Source: Kuafuiihalomonas phototrophica
Lineage (GTDB): Bacteria > Myxococcota > Kuafuiibacteriia > Kuafuiibacteriales > Kuafuiibacteriaceae
DNA: 64,000 bases
Direction: 5' to 3'
Assembly: GCA_031800475.1 (NCBI GenBank)
Contig: DAPKRQ010000263.1
Coordinates: 1 to 64,000 of the forward strand
Shown: positions 46,188 to 55,765 of the stretch, piece by piece
How positions within the stretch are numbered: position 1 is the stretch's first letter
Layout of the letters: the number at the start of each line of letters is the position of its first letter
The notes under the pieces: model-generated
What the model was told of the DNA's origin: nothing
What the model saw: only the letters and a program-made list of their open reading frames with translations
Database searches by the model: none
Program-made: the position numbers and the translations under genes

Positions 46188-49100
46188 ATGGAATCGAACG
46201 GTTCATTTTCGCCTCTTCAGTCCCTGACGGGTCGGAGCGTCCTGCTCCTCGGCACCACCGGATTCTTGGGGAAGGTGGTGCTGGCCATGCTCCTCGAACG
46301 GTTTTCGGTCCGGCGGCTGCACTGCATCGTCCGGTCTACCCGAAGCCAGAGCGCAGCAGACCGATTCCGGGCCGAGGTGCTCGGCTCGGACATGATGAAG
46401 CCGCTGCGCGCCCGCTTCGCGGACAGCTTCGACGCATGGGTGGAGGAACAGGTCGAGGTCCACGACGGCGGCCTGCGCGAAAACCTCGGGTTGGCACCAG
46501 AGGTGGTGGAGCGGCTTCGGGGCGAGCTGGACCTGGTGATCAACTCGGCGGGCCTGGTGAACTTCAACCCAGCCCTGGATCAGGCCCTCGAGAGCAACAC
46601 CCTGGGCGCCGACGTGGTGGCCCGGTTCACACGGGCCTGCGACCGCGCAAAGCTCGTCCACATCAGCACCTGCTTCGTCGCGGGAAACCGAAGCGGCCGG
46701 ATCCGAGAAGACGCCAACGTCGTCGGATGGTTTCCGCGGCAAGACGAAATGCCCGGGGCGACCCTCGATTGGCAGCGCGAGGTCGGCGACCTGCAGCGAC
46801 TCATCCAGCAGGTCCGCGCGCGCACCGACGACGCGGCGCTCGAGGCCCACTTTCGTCAGGAGGCGCTGGACCGGCTGAAGCGTGAAAGCCGGGAAGCCTC
46901 GGAACGAACCGTCCGGGCCGCCTTGACCAACCAGCGCCGTCGTTGGGTCACCGACGAGTTGATAAGACTCGGTCGGGAGCGGGCAGAGCATTGGGGCTGG
47001 CCGAACATATATACCTACTCCAAGGCCCTCGGCGAACAGGCCATCGCCTCGAACGAAGATCTCGATTGGGCCATCGTTCGGCCGGCCATCGTCGAAAGCG
47101 CGCTGAAGTATCCCTTTTCGGGGTGGAACGAGGGCATGAACACCACCGCGCCCTTGGCCCTCATCGGCAAGCGGGGCCAGTTGGTCTATCCGGGGTCCAA
47201 CGACTTGATCCTCGACGTCGTCCCCGTTGACTTCGTCGCCTCTGCCACCATCGCCGCGGGGGCGGCGCTGCTCGACGGCGAGGGCAACCGGGTCTACCAA
47301 GTTGCGGCGGGCGACGTGAACCCGTGCAGCATGGCACGCACGGTCCACCTCCTCGGTATCTATCGAACCCGGCAGCTCAAAGAACGGGAAGATCAAGGGG
47401 AGCTTTCCTCTTGGAAAGCTTCGGTGGCCCGCCTGGCCCGCCCCGTCCCGCGCAGCAAAGCCACCTACCAGACCTTCGGCGCCCCGGGGCTGCGGCGACT
47501 GGTCTCCGGAATCAAATCGCGCCTGGACGAACTGGAGCCCGAACGCCTCGGTTCTCTTGGCGAGTTCGTGCATCGGGCCCAAAAGGCCGCCGCCGACGTG
47601 GACGGGGAGCTGGCGAAGGTGGTCGACGCCTTCGAGCTCTTCATGCCGTTCATCTGGGAGCACCGATACGTCTTCCGCTCCGACAACACTCGCCGGCTGT
47701 TTCGCGACATGGCACAGGCAGACCGGGGTTTGCTTCCCTTCGACACCGAGGGCATCGATTGGCGTCACTATTGGCTGGACGTCCATCTTCCGGGATTGGA
47801 AACCTGGGTATTTCCGAAACTCGAAACGCAGGGTCCAAAGCGGATCGCGATCCATCGAGACTATCGAGACCTCGCCGAGCTGTTCGATTCCCGCACGCGG
47901 GACAATGCGCGGCGAACGGCCTATCGGATCCTTCGAAAAGACGACGTTGCCGACGGCTTCACCTACAAGGACCTTCGGCGCGCAGCCACAGCCGTGCAAG
48001 CGTTTTTGCAACACCAGGGCATCGGGCGCAAAGATCGCATCGCCATCGCGTCGGAAGGGCGCCCCGAGTGGGGGATGTGCTTTTTCGGGATTCTGTTGTC
48101 TGGAGGCACCGCAGTCCCGCTGGACGTCGAGCTTTCCGATGGCGAGCTATCGAACATCGTTCGAAGCAGCGGGTGCAAAGGGGTGATCGCCAGCGACGAA
48201 CAGCGAACGAAGCTGTCGTCGGTCGGGGTTCCGGTTTGGTCCTTTTCCGACGTATTCGAGACCGCCCACACCCGAACCGAGACGCAACTCGCAACCATGC
48301 GCCGTAGGCCCGAGGACGTGGCGTCGATCATCTTCACATCCGGGACCACCGGTCGCCCGAAGGGTGTGATGCTGACGGACCGGAACTTCACCGCGTTGAC
48401 CGCTCGGCTGTCGGCGCTTTTCGAGCTACAGCGCTCGGACGCTCTGTTGTCGGTTTTGCCTCCTCACCACACCTTCGAGTTTTCGGCCGGTCTATTGATG
48501 CCATTGGCCGCTGGGGCCAGCGTGACCTATCTGGAAGAGCGCTCCCCCGAGCTGATTCAGCGGGCCTTCCGCGAGATTCCCGTTACTGGGCTCATCGGGG
48601 TGCCAGCGGTCTGGGAGAGCCTGCATCGACGAATCGTCGAACGGGTCGAGCAGCATCCGCTTCTGGTTCGTTGGACCGTAAAGACTCTTTCTCTTTTGAA
48701 CAGAAAACTTCGAGAGAAAACCGGCATGAACTTCGGCCGACTGGCCTTTCGAAAGGTGCACGCCGGCTTTGGCGGGCGACTCCGCTACCTGGTGAGTGGG
48801 GGCGCCGCGCTGTCCACCCGGGTGTTCAACGATCTCCGTGGCTATGGATTCTCGATCTACGAAGGCTACGGGCTCACCGAGGCCGCTCCGGTGCTCACGG
48901 TCGACTGGCCCCGGCAGCGCTTTCCGGCGGGCAGCGTCGGATGGCCCTTGCCCGGAATCGACGTACGTCTTCACGCCGCCGACGACAACGGAATCGGAGA
49001 GGTGGTCGCTCGGGGTCCGACGATCATGCTCGGGTACCTGGACGATCCGGATTCCACCCGAGGAGTTTTGAAGGACGGATGGCTGCATACCGGCGATCTG

Positions 49101-50555
49101 GGGCGGTTCGACGACGACGGGCGCCTGTATATCGTTGGTCGCAATAAAGATGTCATCATCGACGCCAACGGCAAGAATGTCTACCCAGACGAGGTCGAAG
49201 AGCTCTACGAGGGCCACCCGCTGATCAAGGAGCTTTCGGTGGCCGGCATTCCGGACGAGACCGGCCAGCATGAGCGGGTGGCGGCCATGGTTCATCCCGA
49301 TTTCGAGCGAGGCAAAGACGAGGATGATCTGGACCCGAACGAAGTCGAAGAGCGGATCCGCGCCCATTTTCGCGAAGTCGGAAGCCGACTCCCGTTCGCG
49401 CGGCGGGTCAAGGTTCTGCACTTTGCTCGGTCCGAGCTGCCACGCACTTCCGCCCGCAAAATCCGGCGCAGCTGGGTGCGGCAGGAACTCGTTCGACTGG
49501 AAGGCGCCGGGCGAAAGGTCGAAGCCGGCAACGGGACCACCAGTCAAACCGCAGAGCGTGTCCGCCGGTTGGTTGCGAACGTCGCCCAGCGTCCGCTGCG
49601 GGACTTGAGTCCGGCCACGTCGCTTTCGAACCAGCTCGGGTTCGATTCGCTTCTTCAGATGGAGCTTTTGAATGCCCTGGAGCGGGAGTTTCCAGACCGG
49701 GACCTGGCGCCGGAGGAGCTGACTGCCGTCGACACCCTGTCGGAGCTCGTGCAGTTGATGGAGCGCAGCCCCGACCATCGCTCCCGTCCCGTCACCGACG
49801 TCGCCCACGAGGAAGAGGCCCCTCCGGTCAAGATCCCAGGACCGGTGGCCCGGATGGGCAAGCGCATGCTCGGTCAGGCTCAACATCTGGCCTACGACCG
49901 GTGGCTGCACTGCGAAGTTCAGGGCCGTGGCAACATTCCCGCGAATACCAACTTCATCGTGGCGTCGAACCACGCGAGCCATCTGGACATGGGCCTCGTA
50001 AAGTATGCCCTCGGGCCTTTCGGACGGGGGCTGCGGTCCCTGGCCGCTCGAGACTACTTCTTTGATGATCCGGTCCGCCGGACCTACTTCGAAAACTTCA
50101 CCAACCTGCTTCCGATGGAGCGGCACGGCTCTCTGCGCAGGTCGCTCGAGTTGGCCGTACGTAGCTTGCGGCAGGGCGAGTCGCTGTTGATCTTTCCCGA
50201 GGGCACCCGGGCCCGGGACGGGGTGATGACTGCCTTCAAGCCGGCAGTGGGCTACCTGTGCCTCCACGCCAAGGTCGACGTCTTGCCGATCTACTTGCGA
50301 GGCACCCACCAGGCGCTGCCGGTCGGGGAATGGCGTCTGGACCCGGCGCTCAAGATCGAGGCTCACATCGGTCCTCCGATTCGGGTCGACGCCATGATGG
50401 AAGCCACTCGAAAGATGTCCCGCTCTCGCGCCTACCGCCATGTGGCCCAGCAGGTGGAGGCTGCGGTCCGACGGCTGGGACGCGTGGAAGACGTGGCGAC
50501 ATCGGACGACGACCATCCATCGTGGGTGCTCGAGCGACGGGAGCGGTCCTCGTGA
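46188..50555 (+). CDS. elbD: ElbD-like multifunctional ether-lipid enzyme: acyl reductase, adenylation, ACP, acyltransferase
   Basis: A 1,455-residue, four-module protein from ATG 46188. (1) Residues ~1-450: fatty acyl reductase of the male-sterility type, Rossmann motif LLGTTGFLG (20-28) and YTYSK (about 275-279). (2) ~590-1110: AMP-forming acyl ligase, FTSGTTGRPKG near 716 and GYGLTEAAP. (3) ~1120-1200: acyl carrier domain, LGFDSLLQM with phosphopantetheine Ser about 1153. (4) ~1225-1455: PlsC-type acyltransferase, NHASHLDMG (1261) and FPEGTRA (1335). The same module set is known from M. xanthus ElbD, required for ether lipids that accompany sporulation. It should turn an activated fatty acid into an alcohol or aldehyde for alkyl-glycerol lipids. 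Coupled to an epimerase gene by GTGA overlap. The homology call is by domain order from memory of the family. Confidence 0.85.
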   Translation: MESNGSFSPLQSLTGRSVLLLGTTGFLGKVVLAMLLERFSVRRLHCIVRSTRSQSAADRFRAEVLGSDMMKPLRARFADSFDAWVEEQVEVHDGGLRENLGLAPEVVERLRGELDLVINSAGLVNFNPALDQALESNTLGADVVARFTRACDRAKLVHISTCFVAGNRSGRIREDANVVGWFPRQDEMPGATLDWQREVGDLQRLIQQVRARTDDAALEAHFRQEALDRLKRESREASERTVRAALTNQRRRWVTDELIRLGRERAEHWGWPNIYTYSKALGEQAIASNEDLDWAIVRPAIVESALKYPFSGWNEGMNTTAPLALIGKRGQLVYPGSNDLILDVVPVDFVASATIAAGAALLDGEGNRVYQVAAGDVNPCSMARTVHLLGIYRTRQLKEREDQGELSSWKASVARLARPVPRSKATYQTFGAPGLRRLVSGIKSRLDELEPERLGSLGEFVHRAQKAAADVDGELAKVVDAFELFMPFIWEHRYVFRSDNTRRLFRDMAQADRGLLPFDTEGIDWRHYWLDVHLPGLETWVFPKLETQGPKRIAIHRDYRDLAELFDSRTRDNARRTAYRILRKDDVADGFTYKDLRRAATAVQAFLQHQGIGRKDRIAIASEGRPEWGMCFFGILLSGGTAVPLDVELSDGELSNIVRSSGCKGVIASDEQRTKLSSVGVPVWSFSDVFETAHTRTETQLATMRRRPEDVASIIFTSGTTGRPKGVMLTDRNFTALTARLSALFELQRSDALLSVLPPHHTFEFSAGLLMPLAAGASVTYLEERSPELIQRAFREIPVTGLIGVPAVWESLHRRIVERVEQHPLLVRWTVKTLSLLNRKLREKTGMNFGRLAFRKVHAGFGGRLRYLVSGGAALSTRVFNDLRGYGFSIYEGYGLTEAAPVLTVDWPRQRFPAGSVGWPLPGIDVRLHAADDNGIGEVVARGPTIMLGYLDDPDSTRGVLKDGWLHTGDLGRFDDDGRLYIVGRNKDVIIDANGKNVYPDEVEELYEGHPLIKELSVAGIPDETGQHERVAAMVHPDFERGKDEDDLDPNEVEERIRAHFREVGSRLPFARRVKVLHFARSELPRTSARKIRRSWVRQELVRLEGAGRKVEAGNGTTSQTAERVRRLVANVAQRPLRDLSPATSLSNQLGFDSLLQMELLNALEREFPDRDLAPEELTAVDTLSELVQLMERSPDHRSRPVTDVAHEEEAPPVKIPGPVARMGKRMLGQAQHLAYDRWLHCEVQGRGNIPANTNFIVASNHASHLDMGLVKYALGPFGRGLRSLAARDYFFDDPVRRTYFENFTNLLPMERHGSLRRSLELAVRSLRQGESLLIFPEGTRARDGVMTAFKPAVGYLCLHAKVDVLPIYLRGTHQALPVGEWRLDPALKIEAHIGPPIRVDAMMEATRKMSRSRAYRHVAQQVEAAVRRLGRVEDVATSDDDHPSWVLERRERSS

Positions 50556-51547
50556 AGGTGGTGGTGACCGGGGCCAATGGCTTTTTGGGTCAGGCCGTGG
50601 TCGACGCCGTGCTGGACGCCGGCCACCAGGTACGCGCTTGGTTTCGACGGCCGCCAGCGCAGGCACGAACCGACGTGGACGTTCGGGTGGTGGACCTGGA
50701 GCAGGACCCGGACCTGGACCGCGAACTCGAGGGGGTCGACGCCATCATCCACCTGGCAGGCCTCGTCTCTCGACGTCCGGAAGACGCGACCCGCATGTAC
50801 CGGCTGCACTTGGCCTGCACGCGCAAGCTCCTGGAAGCTTCGGAACGCCGAGGGGTGGCTCGATGGGTCTTGGCTTCCTCGTCGGGCACGGTGGCAGTGT
50901 CCTCCCAAAAACGGGTGATGGACGAAGACCACGAGCCCGACCTGGAACTGGTGGGCCGCTGGCCATACTACATGTCCAAGCTTCACCAAGAGCAAGAGGT
51001 CTTGCGTTGGTACGAACGAGGTGCGGTCGAGCCCGTGATCTTGAACCCGTCCCTCTTGCTGGGACCCGGCGACGCCCGGCTGTCGTCCACGGCCGACGTC
51101 CTCGATGTGCTGACCGGAAGATACCCGGCAGCTGTAGACGGCACGGTGGCCTTCGTCGACGTGCGAGACTGCGCTCCCATTTTCGCGAAAGCCCTGAAGA
51201 GAGGCCGTCCGGGAGAGAAGTATCTCTTGAATGGCGCCAATATGTCGGTTCGGCGTTTCGCCGAGCGGGTGGCGCTGACCGGAGGCGTCGCCGGCCCCCG
51301 GATGGTGGTCAAGGGAGCCTGGGCGTACCGGGGGGCGAAGCTCTTGGAGGGCCTCCGCACCGCAGCGGGACTGGATCCCGAGGCCGGGCTCGATCCGGTG
51401 GCGGTCGACATGGCCCGACACCACTGGGCTTGCGATTCCCGGCGGGCCATGTCCGAGCTCGGGTTCTCCCCGCGGGACCCGGCCCGTACCATCGCGGACA
51501 CCGTGTCGGACCTGGAATCCCGAAACCTCTTCCGTCGTTCGGCCTGA
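50552..51547 (+). CDS. NAD-dependent epimerase/dehydratase (SDR), ether-lipid operon
   Basis: A 331-residue extended SDR from GTG at 50552, overlapping the elbD-like stop. Rossmann motif VVVTGANGFLGQAV (residues 3-16), HLAGLVSRRP, and YxxxK as YYMSK (about 142-146). The C-terminal half (LNGANMSVRRFAE) varies as in 3beta-HSD/epimerase-like proteins. It may reduce or oxidise a lipid or isoprenoid intermediate; a role in the ether-lipid path is inferred only from coupling. Confidence 0.85.
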   Translation: MKVVVTGANGFLGQAVVDAVLDAGHQVRAWFRRPPAQARTDVDVRVVDLEQDPDLDRELEGVDAIIHLAGLVSRRPEDATRMYRLHLACTRKLLEASERRGVARWVLASSSGTVAVSSQKRVMDEDHEPDLELVGRWPYYMSKLHQEQEVLRWYERGAVEPVILNPSLLLGPGDARLSSTADVLDVLTGRYPAAVDGTVAFVDVRDCAPIFAKALKRGRPGEKYLLNGANMSVRRFAERVALTGGVAGPRMVVKGAWAYRGAKLLEGLRTAAGLDPEAGLDPVAVDMARHHWACDSRRAMSELGFSPRDPARTIADTVSDLESRNLFRRSA

Positions 51548-51565
51548 CCGGGGTGAACCGGGCCC

Positions 51566-52903
51566 ATGGGCAACGCAGACGCCAACGAGCCCCCCGCGGA
51601 TCCGCGTCCCGCAGCGCCGGCTCGCCACCGGACCAACCGGATCTGGGACCGATTCCTGGATGGCCTGGCCCAGGTCGAGGTCGGTCGTCCGGCGGACCAG
51701 GTCCTCCGAAAGCTCGAGGCCCGAGCCAAAGACCTGGGTCGGTCCGAGAGGCGGGCTTTGCGGGAAGGCTTTTTCGGCTTTCTACGAACGCGGCGCTCCG
51801 TCGTCGACCAGCTCGAGAGGGCGATGCAAGCCGAGCGACGTCCGCTCGACACCCTATCCGTCCCGGCTCGGCAGGAGCTGGAGCTGCTCGCGTTTCTCGC
51901 CGGAACCGGGGCCGAGCTTCCCCCGTCTCAGATCGCCAAGCGTCATGCCAAAGTGCTTGACCGGATCCGAGCTGGTCGACTTCCCAAGCCCAAAGGCTCC
52001 CAGCTCCACCGGGCGGCCATTGAAGCGAACGTCCCCGATTGGATCTTCGAACGCTGGGAGGCAGACCGCGGATGGGAACGAGCTCGTGCCCTGGGCGGCA
52101 TTCTGCGGGAGCGAGCTCCCGTCACGTTGTTCGTTCGAGGCGACCGAGATGAGGCCGTGGCCGCGCTCGAAAACGCCGCTCCCACGCGGTGGTCACCCGC
52201 AGGCCTCACCCTTCCACCGGGGACCCCGCTGTCGACGTTGGGCGATTGGGTGGAACGGAGCCACCTGCAGGACGAAGGCAGCCAACTGCTGGCGTGGGCA
52301 GCCGCGCACCCCACTGCCGGCCCCCCCCCGCGCCGAATCTTGGACGCCTGCACCGGAGCGGGCGGTAAAATCTTGGCGCTCGCCCACTGGTCCGATGCGG
52401 AGCTGCACGGGGTCGAACCCGAGGCGTCGCGCTTGGGCGAAGCGAAGCGCCGGGTCAAGCAGGCTGAATTGCAACGAGCCGTCGCGTGGCACCCGACCAC
52501 CCTGGAGCAGCATGCCCAGGACCACCCTGGCGCCTACGACGTGGTCCTGGTGGATGCGCCCTGCACGGGAACCGGAACCCTGCGAAGGCACCCCGAGCTC
52601 GCCGCCCGCCTGACGAAAGGAGATCTCGAGCAGGCCACGGCGACCCAAAAGCGCCTCTTGGCGGCAGCCCTCGGGGCCCTGGCACCCCATGGCACCCTGC
52701 TCTACGCCACCTGCTCGGTCCTCCATCGAGAGAACGAAGCGGTGGCCGCCTACCTGCTCGCCCACGCTCCACAGCTGCGGCCGGTACCCGTCTTTTCCCA
52801 CGATGCGCCCGAACTCCGCGGCTGCGCCGTGCGGATCGGTCCAGGACCCGACCCGAGAGGACCCGACGGCTTCTTCGTGGCGGCGTTTCGACGAGGCGGC
52901 TGA
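51566..52903 (+). CDS. rsmB: 16S rRNA (cytosine-C5) methyltransferase, RsmB-like
   Basis: A 445-residue protein. The N-terminus (~20-150) is a NusB-like RNA-binding helical domain. The catalytic half has the SAM region LDACTGAGGKIL (~260-271), the catalytic-type motif DAPCTGTGTLRRHPE (about 330) and YATCSVLHRENE (nucleophile Cys). This matches RsmB, which modifies C967 of 16S rRNA; other RsmB/NSUN paralogues are possible. ATG at 51566, 18 bases after the epimerase stop. Confidence 0.85.
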   Translation: MGNADANEPPADPRPAAPARHRTNRIWDRFLDGLAQVEVGRPADQVLRKLEARAKDLGRSERRALREGFFGFLRTRRSVVDQLERAMQAERRPLDTLSVPARQELELLAFLAGTGAELPPSQIAKRHAKVLDRIRAGRLPKPKGSQLHRAAIEANVPDWIFERWEADRGWERARALGGILRERAPVTLFVRGDRDEAVAALENAAPTRWSPAGLTLPPGTPLSTLGDWVERSHLQDEGSQLLAWAAAHPTAGPPPRRILDACTGAGGKILALAHWSDAELHGVEPEASRLGEAKRRVKQAELQRAVAWHPTTLEQHAQDHPGAYDVVLVDAPCTGTGTLRRHPELAARLTKGDLEQATATQKRLLAAALGALAPHGTLLYATCSVLHRENEAVAAYLLAHAPQLRPVPVFSHDAPELRGCAVRIGPGPDPRGPDGFFVAAFRRGG

Positions 52904-53006
52904 TCTTTGGCCGATTTCGGGGTCCTCGCACCCATGACGAACACGAAACCCTGGACCGGGCGAGGCTCCGACTGTGCGCGCCGACCGGGCCTGCTACACT
53001 CGAGGC

Positions 53007-53279
53007 ATGTTCGGCCCCGGTATCGCCATGGCCGCAGGCATGGCCGAGCCTCCACAACCGGATCCGGTCCTCCGGATCATCTTCGCGTTGATGGCCCTGG
53101 CGCTCGTGGGTTTGGCGATCCGGATGAGTCTGCGCATCCTGGCGCTCTTTCAGAGCCCGCCGCCCGTCTACGGCATGCGCTCGAGCTGCCCCCGCTGCCA
53201 GCAGGAGCTGCATCTGTGGACCGGCGCGACCCGCTGCCCCAAATGCGATCTTCGGATCGTGGTGCGGTTTGAAGAGTGA
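53007..53279 (+). CDS. Small membrane protein with zinc-ribbon motif
   Basis: A 90-residue protein from ATG at 53007. A hydrophobic helix at ~21-50 (IIFALMALALVGLAI) is followed by a Cys4 ribbon, SCPRCQ and RCPKCD. Probably anchored in the inner membrane with a zinc-binding knuckle in the cytoplasm. Function unknown. The gene ends 232 bases before the next CDS; that gap holds only a short 9-bp triplicate (CGAAGCGCT-like, 53282-53308). Confidence 0.65.
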   Translation: MFGPGIAMAAGMAEPPQPDPVLRIIFALMALALVGLAIRMSLRILALFQSPPPVYGMRSSCPRCQQELHLWTGATRCPKCDLRIVVRFEE

Positions 53280-53511
53280 ACCGAAGCGCTCGAAGCGACC
53301 GAAGCGGTAGAAGGCCCCCGGTAAAATCTGTGGAACAGGGGTGCCGTCTGGATGGCCCCTGGACTGCACCTCCGTATGGGCAGTCGGGTCCGATCTGCCT
53401 CCATGGGGGCCCTCGACCCGGAATCCATTGCGGAGTCCCCAGCTTGCGGGAATCCGTGCTCGGGCCCGCACCCGATCGCCAAGTCCGGTTCTTTTCGTTC
53501 AGCCTCGCCAC

Positions 53512-54321
53512 ATGGTCGCGTTGGGGGGCTGGGCCGTCATGCTCTTGGCAGGCGCGAGCGTGCCGGGTTCGTCCGAGGCGCCGCCGCCCCCAGCCGACGC
53601 CGGTCCGCCCTCGGAGGAATGCGTGGGTTGCCCGCCGCGGTCTGGGTTTTTCGTTCGCTTCACTGGAAACGGCCTGACCGGTTGGTACGGAGACCCGCTC
53701 TACGCCGACGCCGAACGACGGGCCATCTCAGAGTTGGCCTTCGGAGCGGGCATGGCGTTCGGCCTGCAGATCGACCCCACCTGGAGCATCGCGGTGTTCG
53801 GCGACGTGTTGTTCGGAGGCGTGGATACCACGTCGCTCGAAGGCTTCGCCCAGTTGGCGGACGTGGACAGCCTTCAGGCCAGCGTCGGGCTCAGCGGCCG
53901 CATCACCCTGGGGCAAGACCCGGGCTGGCAGCCGGTGCTCGGGGTGGAGGGGGCGCTGCTGCGACAGTGGGTGTGGTGGCAAAGCGCCGAGGGACGGCCC
54001 GTGGCCGTGCTCAGCCCGTACACGGGCCGTCGGGTTGGCACGGTCTACCGACCAGAGCTCGAGCTTCGGAGCCAACACGACGGGTGGGCCGTGGGCCCGA
54101 TCTTGGGTCTGGCCAAGCGCCTGGGCCCGGATGGATATGGACCGAAGTTCGTGGTCGAAGCGGCCGGCCAGTACCAGCGGTGGTCGCCCGGGAGCACCGA
54201 CGTGAGCGCCGCGCCCAGCCGCGAAGTGCTGGAGGCCACGGTCCGCTCCATCGAATCGATTCAGCAAGACGCCGAAGTGTGGAGCGCCACCATCCGGGTG
54301 GGCCTGCAGTTCGGGCCGTGA
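53512..54321 (+). CDS. Predicted outer-membrane beta-barrel protein
   Basis: A 269-residue protein; ATG at 53512 precedes a signal peptide (WAVMLLAGASVPGSS). A short Pro-rich, Cys-pair linker (PSEECVGCPPRSG) leads to a beta-rich body with alternating hydrophobic residues and a final strand IRVGLQFGP. No family recognised. It lies 18 bases before the Cys-rich lipoprotein gene and is likely co-transcribed. Frames open upstream to 53341 but lack a signal-like start. Confidence 0.65.
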   Translation: MVALGGWAVMLLAGASVPGSSEAPPPPADAGPPSEECVGCPPRSGFFVRFTGNGLTGWYGDPLYADAERRAISELAFGAGMAFGLQIDPTWSIAVFGDVLFGGVDTTSLEGFAQLADVDSLQASVGLSGRITLGQDPGWQPVLGVEGALLRQWVWWQSAEGRPVAVLSPYTGRRVGTVYRPELELRSQHDGWAVGPILGLAKRLGPDGYGPKFVVEAAGQYQRWSPGSTDVSAAPSREVLEATVRSIESIQQDAEVWSATIRVGLQFGP

Positions 54322-54339
54322 CACGAGGTCGTTCCAATC

Positions 54340-55110
54340 ATGAGATGGCTCTTTGCTCTATCCCTGCTCGTAGCCAGCAACCTCGGTTGCTTCGAAGACC
54401 GGGGCCGTCCTGCGGGTCCCAGTTCCCAGTGGATCTGCACACCCGCCGACGACGCCGATCCTCCCGGGACTCCGGGGGACCCGGACACGCCGCCGTCGGT
54501 CCCGGATGATCCGAGCTGTCCCGCGCCGAGCTGTCCGTCCGGCCTGGACGCCATGTACGTGTCGGGAGACCCGATGGCATGCGCGGCCATCGAGTTCGAC
54601 TGCCCCGAGGGTGAAGTGCGGTTCGACGCACCGTGCGGATGCGGCTGCCGCCCCGAGGCGCCATCCGGCGGAGACTCGGGCTCCACCGGCCTATGTCCGG
54701 AGCCGGGAGAGAACGGAGCCTTCTATTTGGGCGAAGGCGGCAAGGTCTGCGAGACGATCGACTTCACCTGTCCCGACGGCCAAGAGCGATTCGACGGCCC
54801 GTGCGGATGCGGTTGCTGGAACGGCTGCCCGGATCCGGAAGACCCCCGGGTCCACTATCTCTCGGAAGACCCGGAAATCTGCGAGCTCGTCGAGTTCACG
54901 TGCCCGGCCGACTGCGTGGCGTTCGACGACGGCTGTGGGTGCGGTTGCATCGAGCCCGAGGCCGGAGCCGCATGCCCCGATCCCGACGATCCGACCGTGT
55001 TGTACGTGAGCACGTCGACCACCGTGTGCAGCCGGGTGAACCTGAATTGCCCGGGCGACAGCTTCGACGACGCCTGCGGCTGCGGCTGCCTGGACGACCC
55101 GGGCAACTGA
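54340..55110 (+). CDS. Lipoprotein with four CGCGC-ended cysteine-rich repeats
   Basis: A 256-residue protein with a lipobox SNLGC (Cys17) and an acidic Pro-rich spacer (~30-60). Four repeats follow at about 65-103, 119-159, 163-203 and 212-250. Each starts CP, contains Y-x-S/G and x-C-x-x-(I/V)-x-x-x-CP, and ends F-D-(x)-x-CGCGC. There are about six Cys per repeat, probably disulfide-linked in the periplasm or outer surface. I recognise no named domain. Acidic overall, which would suit metal binding or an adhesive role, both speculative. It follows a beta-barrel gene by 18 bases. Confidence 0.75.
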   Translation: MRWLFALSLLVASNLGCFEDRGRPAGPSSQWICTPADDADPPGTPGDPDTPPSVPDDPSCPAPSCPSGLDAMYVSGDPMACAAIEFDCPEGEVRFDAPCGCGCRPEAPSGGDSGSTGLCPEPGENGAFYLGEGGKVCETIDFTCPDGQERFDGPCGCGCWNGCPDPEDPRVHYLSEDPEICELVEFTCPADCVAFDDGCGCGCIEPEAGAACPDPDDPTVLYVSTSTTVCSRVNLNCPGDSFDDACGCGCLDDPGN

Positions 55111-55160
55111 CGCGGCGACCCATCGGCTCGGCCGGGTTCCCCGGGTCGGTGCGTTGCGGT

Positions 55161-55685
55161 CTACGGTCTCGGGCTGGCGCCCCCGCACACCGCGCCGGTG
55201 TCCTGGTCGGCCACGGAGTCGTTGTAGGCGTTCAGCGCGTCTTGGAACCGCGCTTCGCTCCGGCGGGTGGCGCCGGCCGACACGAGTGCCGGGATCAGGG
55301 AGGTTCCGGCCAACACCAAACCCGCGATGCCTTCGCCTTGAATCTCGTCCTCCAGGGGCCCCGGCTCGTCCTGCAGGTCGACCGCCACCAAAATCACGGC
55401 CGCCGTCGACATGGCGAGGGACGTCATCGAAAACCAGAATGCCTGCTGGCGGGCCCCCTGCGCCCGCTGGGCATAGCCGCGGGCCTCGGTGTCTGCCGGA
55501 AAGATGCCGTCCAGACCCGAGAACATGCTCTCGTCGAGGGCGTACCGCTCACCGCACCGGCTGACGGTGCGCCGCAATCCCTCATGCTCCACTCGAGCGA
55601 ATCGAGGCTGTTGCGGAACGTACTCGGTCGTGGCGCAACCGACCAGGGCGGTCAGCGCCGCGACCGAAGCCAACCTGCGTGTCAT
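55161..55685 (-). CDS. Lipoprotein of unknown function
   Basis: A 174-residue protein with signal and lipobox ALVGC (Cys17). It has a hydrophobic central segment (FWFSMTSLAMSTAAVILVAV, ~85-103) and a second (GLVLAGTSLIPALVSAG), unusual for a periplasmic lipoprotein. A C-terminal helical, Ala/Arg-rich tail ends in CGG. Convergent with the Cys-rich lipoprotein gene. No family recognised. Confidence 0.6.
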   Translation of the reverse strand: MTRRLASVAALTALVGCATTEYVPQQPRFARVEHEGLRRTVSRCGERYALDESMFSGLDGIFPADTEARGYAQRAQGARQQAFWFSMTSLAMSTAAVILVAVDLQDEPGPLEDEIQGEGIAGLVLAGTSLIPALVSAGATRRSEARFQDALNAYNDSVADQDTGAVCGGASPRP

Positions 55686-55765
55686 GGACGTTGGGTATCA
55701 GACGGAACGATCGGAGAAAACCGCGGCCCCGTTCGAAACGACCCGCGCCGCCCGGAGCGCGCCGC

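Noticed and set aside
46203..48014. Long minus-strand frame inside the ElbD-like gene
   Set aside because: It mirrors a verified multi-domain enzyme with motifs on the plus strand; the translation is Gly/Arg/His-rich without a family.
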